Below, in pieces: positions 1 to 3,924 of a stretch of 5,316 bases of DNA. Under the pieces are notes generated by a model, which saw nothing but the letters and a program-made list of their open reading frames with translations, did not search any database and had not been told where the DNA came from. A program made the translations under genes and the position numbers. The first letter of the stretch is position 1. Each line of letters starts with the position of its first letter. The stretch comes from an uncultured Collinsella sp. (GTDB lineage: Bacteria; Actinomycetota; Coriobacteriia; Coriobacteriales; Coriobacteriaceae), in the NCBI GenBank assembly GCA_900549535.1, contig UROR01000130.1, positions 1 through 5,316 on the forward strand, written 5' to 3'.

Positions 1-320
1 TCGCGCGGCATGTGGATAATCGGCACCTTCGTAAACGTCTGAATCTGGTCGTAGAAGTAGTGCGACGTGTTGCAGGGAATCGCTATGTGCGCGCAGCCCA
101 GCGACTCGAGCGCCTGAGCGCACTCTTTCATGGTCGCCAGCAGCTCGGCATGCTCGCCGGTCTTGATGGCCAGCGTACGGTCGGGCATGGTCGACTTGGA
201 AAGCACCACCATGTCGATATGCTCCTGGTCACAGGTAGCAGCCGTATGACGCACGACCTGGTCGTAGTAATACGACGTGGCCTCGGCGCCCATGCCGCCG
301 ATAACTCCCAGCTTTTCCAT
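1..320 (-). CDS. Aspartate/glutamate racemase family protein (3' end cut by window edge)
   Basis: Only the first 106 codons are visible; the gene continues past base 1. The protein starts MEKLGVIGGMGAEATSYYYD. The GVIGGMGxEAT stretch (residues 5-15) is the N-terminal signature of aspartate racemases (Asp/Glu racemase family, PLP-independent, two-cysteine mechanism). PCNTSH at residues 82-87 carries the first catalytic cysteine, Cys83; the second lies in the missing C-terminal half. Such enzymes interconvert L- and D-aspartate in the cytoplasm. The ATG at 318-320 is chosen because an excellent Shine-Dalgarno (AAGGAGG) sits 5 bases upstream. The gene lies 84 bases behind a D-aspartate ligase-like gene on the same strand, which supports D-aspartate as product over D-glutamate and suggests an operon. 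The sequence alone cannot exclude a broader-specificity amino-acid racemase. Confidence 0.88.
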   Translation of the reverse strand, partial: MEKLGVIGGMGAEATSYYYDQVVRHTAATCDQEHIDMVVLSKSTMPDRTLAIKTGEHAELLATMKECAQALESLGCAHIAIPCNTSHYFYDQIQTFTKVPIIHMPR

Positions 321-325
321 CGCCG

Positions 326-332
326 CCTCCTT
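326..332 (-). promoter_or_regulatory. Ribosome binding site of the racemase gene
   Basis: On the minus strand AAGGAGG is followed by 5 bases and then ATG at 320. It is a near-perfect anti-16S match and fixes the start. It is clearly stronger than the site of the upstream ligase gene (AGGAAG), so the racemase is probably translated independently rather than by coupling. Confidence 0.8.
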
Positions 333-365
333 GGTGACGCCCACGCAATTGCGCGTATCATACCC

Positions 366-395
366 GCGCCCGCCCGATACACACCGGACGGGCGC
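366..395 (-). other. Stable intercistronic hairpin between ligase and racemase genes
   Basis: On the transcribed minus strand GCGCCCGTCCG (395-385) pairs with CGGGCGGGCGC (376-366) around an 8-base loop (GTGTGTAT). The result is 11 base pairs including one G-U wobble. No T-run follows (the next bases are GGGTATGATACG), so it is not a standard intrinsic terminator. It lies 9 bases past the ligase stop codon and 45 bases before the racemase ATG. It could stabilise the ligase 3' end or be a processing site; those roles are inferred. Confidence 0.55.
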
Positions 396-404
396 CACAC
401 TCGT

Positions 405-1661
405 CTACTTGTAATACGTCTTGAACAGCTTAAAGTGGCGCAACTTGGTGTGCCACATGCGCAGCCAGCGGTTAAAGACAAAGTCGCCCTTCATAAACGA
501 AGGGTCGGCGCCCTTGCCTTCCTTGTCCAGGCGATGCACCTTAGCGCGCAGCTCGGGATCCTTGACGTACTTGTCGACGACGCCCATGGGGACGACCATC
601 CACAGCGCCTCGTCCTGCGCCGTCACAAACTCCGGCTCAAACGGGCGGTTATAGACGTACTCATCCACCACGTATTTGGCAACGTTAAAGCCACTATTGG
701 TGACATAGTAATTACTGCGTCCCTGACGCGTGTTGAAGTCGAAGAACTTAAACGAGCCATCGCGCTGGTCGTACTTGACGTCGAAGTTGGAGAAGCCCGT
801 AAACTTAAGGTCCTCAAGCAGCTTGCGCACGCCACCCATGAGCTCGTCGTTGGGCTCAGTGATGATGCAGGCGTGGTTGCCGACACCATGGGGCTGATGC
901 TCCTCGAGCAGCACATGGCCCAGGCACATCATGCGGACCTTACCGTTGCGGTCGGAATAGCTGGTGAGCACCCGCATGTACTCGTCGTTGCCGGGCACGC
1001 GGTCCTGCAAGATGAGGTCATCGGTGTAGCCGCTGGCGTACACATCGCGAATGACCTGCTCCAGCTCGGCGCGATCGGCAATCTCGTAGGCCTTCTTCTG
1101 ACCCTCGAATTCGTGCTCCCACCACATGATGCCGTCAGAGGGCTTCAGAATCATCGGGAAGGGAAAGTCAATCTGGTCGAGCGCCTCGGCGGAAGCCTCG
1201 CCCTGAGCGTTGAGCATCGCCATGGTAAAGGTAAACGTGTGCGGATAGGGCACACCGTGCTTCTCGCACAGCTCGTAGAAGATCTCCTTTTTCTGGCACT
1301 GCTCGAGCATGCTGTAGGGCGCATAGGGCGCGATGACGTTCGAGGCAAGCTGGCCGGCGTCCTGAGCCTGCGCGGCGAGCGCGACGTAGTTGTCGCCGCA
1401 GCCCATGAGAATAATCTTCTTATCAGGATTGGCCTGTGCGACGCCGTTAACGGTCTCGATCATGACCGGCATGGTGTCGATATCCACGTTGGGCGTGTAA
1501 TCGATAATTTGGCTGCGATACGCGGGACCGGTCTGGTACTTGCCAAAAACCAGGCTCTTAACCTGATACTCCTCGTAGAAAGCGCGCGCCACCGAATACG
1601 CGTTGATGTCGCCGCCGAGCAGCACGGGGATAAACTCGCGCTCTGTAAACTGCAATGCCAT
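405..1661 (-). CDS. ATP-grasp carboxylate-amine ligase, D-aspartate ligase-like (Aslfm family)
   Basis: This is a complete 418-residue ATP-grasp enzyme, close to the usual length of the family. An N-terminal pre-ATP-grasp region begins with EFIPVLLGGDIN (9-20). An ATP-binding lysine lies in ILKPSDG (171-177, Lys173) and a linker segment is LQDRVPGND (218-226). MMCLGH (244-249) and the metal-binding end FDFNTRQGRSN (307-317; Asp308, Asn310, Arg312) follow. The order and wording resemble E. faecium D-aspartate ligase Aslfm, which uses ATP to join D-Asp to the side-chain amine of residue 3 of the peptidoglycan precursor. No signal peptide or membrane segment is seen, so it acts in the cytoplasm. 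The ATG at 1659-1661 has AGGAAG 5 bases upstream. The racemase gene directly downstream would supply D-Asp. The acceptor residue (Lys or Orn) and strict D-Asp specificity are inferred; another carboxylate-amine ligase activity remains possible. Confidence 0.85.
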   Translation of the reverse strand: MALQFTEREFIPVLLGGDINAYSVARAFYEEYQVKSLVFGKYQTGPAYRSQIIDYTPNVDIDTMPVMIETVNGVAQANPDKKIILMGCGDNYVALAAQAQDAGQLASNVIAPYAPYSMLEQCQKKEIFYELCEKHGVPYPHTFTFTMAMLNAQGEASAEALDQIDFPFPMILKPSDGIMWWEHEFEGQKKAYEIADRAELEQVIRDVYASGYTDDLILQDRVPGNDEYMRVLTSYSDRNGKVRMMCLGHVLLEEHQPHGVGNHACIITEPNDELMGGVRKLLEDLKFTGFSNFDVKYDQRDGSFKFFDFNTRQGRSNYYVTNSGFNVAKYVVDEYVYNRPFEPEFVTAQDEALWMVVPMGVVDKYVKDPELRAKVHRLDKEGKGADPSFMKGDFVFNRWLRMWHTKLRHFKLFKTYYK

Positions 1662-1666
1662 GGAAA

Positions 1667-1672
1667 CTTCCT
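1667..1672 (-). promoter_or_regulatory. Ribosome binding site of the ligase gene
   Basis: AGGAAG on the minus strand lies 5 bases before the ATG at 1661. It is a moderate match that supports this start codon. Confidence 0.55.
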
Positions 1673-1717
1673 ATCTAGAACTGCCCACACGACGGGCGGT
1701 CTTTGTGCAACTGATTT

Positions 1718-1747
1718 ATTCTAGCGTGCCGAGCCGCCGGCACCCAA
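1718..1747 (-). promoter_or_regulatory. Candidate promoter for the ligase-racemase operon
   Basis: On the minus strand a -35-like TTGGGT (1747-1742; 3 of 6 consensus) and a -10-like TAGAAT (1723-1718; 5 of 6) are separated by 18 bases. This would give a leader of roughly 50 bases before the ATG at 1661. The weak -35 means it may need an activator or simply be a weak promoter. The same TAGAAT hexamer appears upstream of the secreted coiled-coil gene. Confidence 0.35.
1726..1743. repeat. Inverted repeat inside the ligase promoter spacer
   Basis: GTGCCG (1726-1731) and CGGCAC (1738-1743) form a perfect 6-bp inverted repeat with a 6-base spacer. It falls between the candidate -35 and -10 of the ligase operon, a position typical of repressor or MerR-type operators. 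Operator function is inferred from placement only. Confidence 0.35.
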
Positions 1748-1809
1748 AGCTCCACCGTATCTATGGCAATCGGCGTAATTATCCAGCACGAAGGCGGCGA
1801 TCGCCGGTG

Positions 1810-1843
1810 TACGACAACGGGCAATGAACCCACCGTTGTTGTA
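1810..1843. repeat. 11-bp dyad in the divergent ligase/MOSC intergenic region
   Basis: TACGACAACGG (1810-1820) faces CCGTTGTTGTA (1833-1843). Ten of 11 positions are Watson-Crick and the other would be a G-U wobble in plus-strand RNA; the loop is 12 bases. No T-run follows. It lies 38 bases before the MOSC start and about 87 bases upstream of the candidate ligase -10, so it could serve as an operator for either gene or as a leader hairpin for the MOSC transcript. A perfect 10-bp palindrome, CAACATGTTG (1849-1858), follows immediately, and another, GGCGATCGCC, lies at 1796-1805. Confidence 0.5.
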
Positions 1844-1869
1844 GGATTCAACATGTTGCCCGCCCCGTC

Positions 1870-1875
1870 GAAAGG
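1870..1875 (+). promoter_or_regulatory. Ribosome binding site of the MOSC gene
   Basis: GAAAGG lies 6 bases before the GTG at 1882. It is a moderate match and is the main reason for preferring GTG over the downstream ATG at 1954, which has no comparable site. Confidence 0.45.
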
Positions 1876-1881
1876 TACACT

Positions 1882-2514
1882 GTGCCCCAGGCTCATCCGA
1901 TCAACAACCCCATCATTGACGCCGCAAAGCGCGAACTTGCGGATCGCGCCCAGATGGCAGCTCCCCTACGCACCGCAAACGATGCTTACAACGGGCCTAC
2001 CCGCATCGTCTCAATCAACACGTCGGAGCACAAAGGCACGCGTAAGTCACCCGTCGCCGACGGGCACGACACCGTCATCGAGCAGTTTGGCCTCGCCTCC
2101 GATGCGCACGCCGGACATTGGCACCGCCAGGTCTCCTTTATAGCTGCAGAGTCTATCCAGACGGCGCAGGCGCGCGGGCTCGATGTGCACGAGGGCGACT
2201 TTGGTGAGAACTTCACAACCCAGGGCATCAACCTGCTCTCGCTCCCTCTGGGAACGCAGCTCAAGATTGGCAGCGAAGTACTCGTCGAAATCAGCCAGAT
2301 CGGCAAAGTCTGCCACACCCGCTGTGCCATCTACTATCTCGCCGGCGACTGTATCTTCCCCCACGAGGGCATTTTTGGCGTCGTGCTGCAGGGCGGAGAA
2401 GTCCATATCGGTGACGACATACAGGTGGTCAGGCTCGGCGACGGTACCTGTTCCTTCACTCCCGCCGAGGCACTCAAAGAGGTGGAGCAGGCTCGTCGCG
2501 AAGGGACCCTGTAG
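1882..2514 (+). CDS. MOSC-domain protein (sulfur/molybdenum cofactor-related)
   Basis: The product is a soluble 210-residue protein. Residues about 40-185 form a MOSC domain: TRIVSINTSEHKGTRK (40-55), GLASDAHAGHWHRQVSF (70-86), GDFGEN (106-111) and IGKVCHTRCAIY (140-151). Cys144 or Cys148 is the likely conserved sulfur-carrying cysteine of the family. MOSC domains are related to the C-terminus of eukaryotic molybdenum cofactor sulfurase and to E. coli YiiM; proteins of this small class are usually predicted to handle sulfur for metal-sulfur centres, but specific substrates are mostly unknown. About 37 residues precede the domain and look unrelated to it. GTG at 1882 has GAAAGG 6 bases upstream; an ATG at 1954 (residue 25) would give 186 residues without a clear ribosome site. 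No molybdenum gene is visible nearby, so the pathway is not shown. It is divergent from the ligase operon. Confidence 0.85.
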   Translation: MPQAHPINNPIIDAAKRELADRAQMAAPLRTANDAYNGPTRIVSINTSEHKGTRKSPVADGHDTVIEQFGLASDAHAGHWHRQVSFIAAESIQTAQARGLDVHEGDFGENFTTQGINLLSLPLGTQLKIGSEVLVEISQIGKVCHTRCAIYYLAGDCIFPHEGIFGVVLQGGEVHIGDDIQVVRLGDGTCSFTPAEALKEVEQARREGTL

Positions 2515-2571
2515 TTGCAAAACCCCACGTTAAGGTAGCTTTTACAGCCAAAAATCCCGTTGCAACAGGGT
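2506..2571 (+). repeat. Long-loop inverted repeat spanning the MOSC stop codon
   Basis: ACCCTGT (2506-2512) plus TTGCAA (2515-2520) pair with TTGCAACAGGGT (2560-2571). The stop codon's last two bases form an AG bulge in the 5' arm, the arms share one base of overlap at the bulge, and the loop is 39 bases. No T-run follows the 3' arm, so intrinsic termination is not shown. It may fold at the 3' end of the MOSC mRNA. No better terminator for the MOSC gene is visible before the next gene. Confidence 0.35.
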
Positions 2572-2582
2572 GCCGTAACGTT

Positions 2583-2687
2583 AAAGTTGAACTCTATGGT
2601 TTCTCAACAATTCACCATTCCCGCAGGTCAAGGCCAAAACCTCAAGTTCAACTTGACCCTTTAGAACCTTTAAGGTTCAAGTTGAGG
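2583..2687. repeat. Cluster of nested palindromes, MerR/SoxR-like operator candidates
   Basis: Two perfect 7-1-7 palindromes lie side by side: TCAAGTT-C-AACTTGA (2642-2656) and GAACCTT-T-AAGGTTC (2664-2678), with centres 22 bp apart (about two helical turns). Around them TCAACTTGA (2648-2656) and TCAAGTTGA (2677-2685) are inverted copies of each other, and AAGTTGAAC (2584-2592) is the inverse of GTTCAACTT (2646-2654). CCTCAAGTTCAACTTGACC (2640-2658) resembles the SoxR box CCTCAAGTTAACTTGAGG with one extra central base and an altered right end. The cluster ends 14 bases before a -10-like TAGAAT upstream of the secreted coiled-coil gene. Binding by a MerR-family or other dimeric regulator is an inference; no regulator gene is in the window. 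Confidence 0.6.
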
Positions 2688-2706
2688 TCGAAAGCAGTAG
2701 TAGAAT
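2676..2706 (+). promoter_or_regulatory. Candidate promoter of the secreted coiled-coil gene
   Basis: A -10-like TAGAAT (2701-2706; 5 of 6) would give a leader of about 36 bases before the ATG at 2749. The -35 is unclear. With a 19-base spacer, as MerR-activated promoters have, it would be TTCAAG (2676-2681), inside the palindrome cluster. Alternatively TTGAGG (2682-2687) pairs with TACACT (2706-2711) at 18 bases. Neither is strong, which suggests activation or a different exact position. Confidence 0.3.
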
Positions 2707-2737
2707 ACACTTCGACCAATAACCTACGATTGATTGC

Positions 2738-2744
2738 AGAGGGA
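2738..2744 (+). promoter_or_regulatory. Ribosome binding site of the secreted coiled-coil gene
   Basis: AGAGGGA contains GAGG 6 bases before the ATG at 2749. The in-frame TTG at 2734 lies upstream of this site and has none of its own, so this site decides the start in favour of ATG 2749. Confidence 0.6.
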
Positions 2745-2748
2745 CTGG

Positions 2749-3882
2749 ATGCAGCATTCGAACCATCGCACCGCAGCGCTCGTCGCGTCGAAGCCGGCTC
2801 GTATCATCACGAGCGCCGCGCTCGCCGTTGCGCTGACGGCCACGCCGATGCTCTCCCCCGTCGCGGCCTATGCCGCCTCGCAGGCAACGCAGGATCAGCT
2901 TTCCGCCGCCCAGAAAAAAATCGAGGACGCTACGAGCGCCTACAACGACGCCCGAACCAAGCTCGAGGATCTGCAAAAGCAGATCGACTCCAATGAGGCG
3001 AACATCGATAAGATCGAGGCCGAGCTACCCGAGCAGCAGGCCAAGGCAAGCTCCGCCATGCGCGATCTGTATAAGTACCAGAAGGGCACCAGCCCCATCG
3101 TGAGCTTCCTGGTAAACACGCAGAGCTTGGGTGACTTTATCACCACCTGCAAATACACCAACCAGATTACGAGCTCGAGCGTCGACGAAATCGAAGAGCT
3201 TAACAAGATGCAGACCGAGCTCGAGCAGAACAAAACCGAGCTCGATCAGGCCAAGTCTCAGCTCGAGGGCGAGCAAAAGAATGCCGAGGACGCGCTGGCG
3301 CAGGCACAGCAGCTCCGCAGCGAGGCGCAGGCAAAGGCTGAGCAGGAAAATGCCGCCGAGCTGGCAAAGCTCGAGGCCGACAAGGCCGCTGCCGCCGAGA
3401 AGATCTCGGGTACCGGCGTGAGTGGCAATAACTCCAACAGTCAGGCCACCAACTCCAACACCACCATCGACACCACGCCGAACAGTCCCAACAGCGGCAA
3501 TTCCGATTACGACTCGTTCATTAACGAGTGGACGAGCCGCATCGACAACTACCTTGCCGGCTCCCCTATGGCAGGCCAGGGCTACAACTTTGCCGTTGCC
3601 GCCTGGAATACCGGCGTCGATCCCCGTTGGTCCCCCGCCATCGCCTGCATCGAGAGCAGCAAGGGCCTCTATTGCGCCGGCTCCTATAACGCCTGGGGCT
3701 GGAGTGCCCGCGGCGGCGGTTGGCGTAGCTTTGGCAGCTGGAGCGAGAGCGTCTCTGCCCACGTTGCCTACCTGGGCGCCAACTATGGCTCCACGCTTAC
3801 CCCGGCAGCCGCCAAGAAGTACTGCCCGCCCACGTGGCAGGACTGGTACAACAAGGTCGCCAATCAAATGAACCGTATTTAG
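2749..3882 (+). CDS. Secreted coiled-coil protein with lysozyme-like C-terminal domain (putative peptidoglycan hydrolase)
   Basis: The 377-residue product begins with a basic N-terminus and a hydrophobic segment (about 19-31), with likely signal peptidase cleavage after AAYA (residue 42). Residues 44-115 and 142-219 are heptad-rich coiled coil (Glu, Gln, Lys, Ala). Between them, around 101-140, is a region like the PcsB/CwlO N-terminal domain (RDLYKYQKG, then a LxxxxSLxDF-type stretch). An Asn/Ser/Thr-rich linker (220-253) leads to a C-terminal domain (254-377). That domain has the pattern of lysozyme/transglycosylase-like folds: ACIESSKG (299-306, candidate catalytic Glu302), YNAWGWS (313-319), and an aromatic Gly/Trp-rich stretch before WSESVSAHVAYL (331-342). 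Cys300 and Cys309 could form a disulfide outside the cell. PcsB/CwlO coiled coils are often controlled by FtsEX in other bacteria; that partner is not in the window. Wall-cleaving activity is inferred, not certain. A strong terminator follows. Confidence 0.8.
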   Translation: MQHSNHRTAALVASKPARIITSAALAVALTATPMLSPVAAYAASQATQDQLSAAQKKIEDATSAYNDARTKLEDLQKQIDSNEANIDKIEAELPEQQAKASSAMRDLYKYQKGTSPIVSFLVNTQSLGDFITTCKYTNQITSSSVDEIEELNKMQTELEQNKTELDQAKSQLEGEQKNAEDALAQAQQLRSEAQAKAEQENAAELAKLEADKAAAAEKISGTGVSGNNSNSQATNSNTTIDTTPNSPNSGNSDYDSFINEWTSRIDNYLAGSPMAGQGYNFAVAAWNTGVDPRWSPAIACIESSKGLYCAGSYNAWGWSARGGGWRSFGSWSESVSAHVAYLGANYGSTLTPAAAKKYCPPTWQDWYNKVANQMNRI

Positions 3883-3892
3883 GTGCAACTGC

Positions 3893-3917
3893 AAAGGGCC
3901 CCAGACGGGGCCCTTTT
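3893..3917 (+). terminator. Intrinsic terminator of the secreted coiled-coil gene
   Basis: AAAGGGCCCC (3893-3902), loop AGAC, and GGGGCCCTTT (3907-3916) form a perfect 10-bp hairpin ending in four T's. It lies 10 bases after the stop codon. In the other direction it sits 7 bases beyond the kinase stop and shows only TTT, so it may also end the converging kinase transcript, more weakly. Confidence 0.92.
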
Positions 3918-3924
3918 CGATTAT

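Noticed and set aside
12..1724. Very long plus-strand open frame (570 codons) opposite the ligase and racemase genes
   Set aside because: It lies wholly antisense to two genes with clear family motifs and ribosome sites, and its translation has no recognisable domain. Such frames arise from codon bias in GC-rich genes.
1876..1911. TACACT just before the MOSC GTG as a -10 for a near-leaderless transcript
   Set aside because: Only 4 of 6 match, no -35 at the right distance, and the transcript would start inside the coding region.
2596..2664. 22-codon mini-ORF (ATG to TAG) in the intergenic region, ending at the edge of the GAACCTT/AAGGTTC hairpin
   Set aside because: The placement looks like a leader peptide, but there is no Shine-Dalgarno, third-position GC is only about half, and a frame this short is expected by chance.
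2734..2748. TTG start five codons upstream for the secreted protein
   Set aside because: No ribosome site precedes it, whereas AGAGGGA sits correctly before ATG 2749.
3025..3894. Minus-strand 289-codon frame opposite the coiled-coil gene
   Set aside because: Leu/Gly/Ala/Val-rich translation is the mirror of the coiled-coil codons; no ribosome site or domain, and it would read through the terminator.
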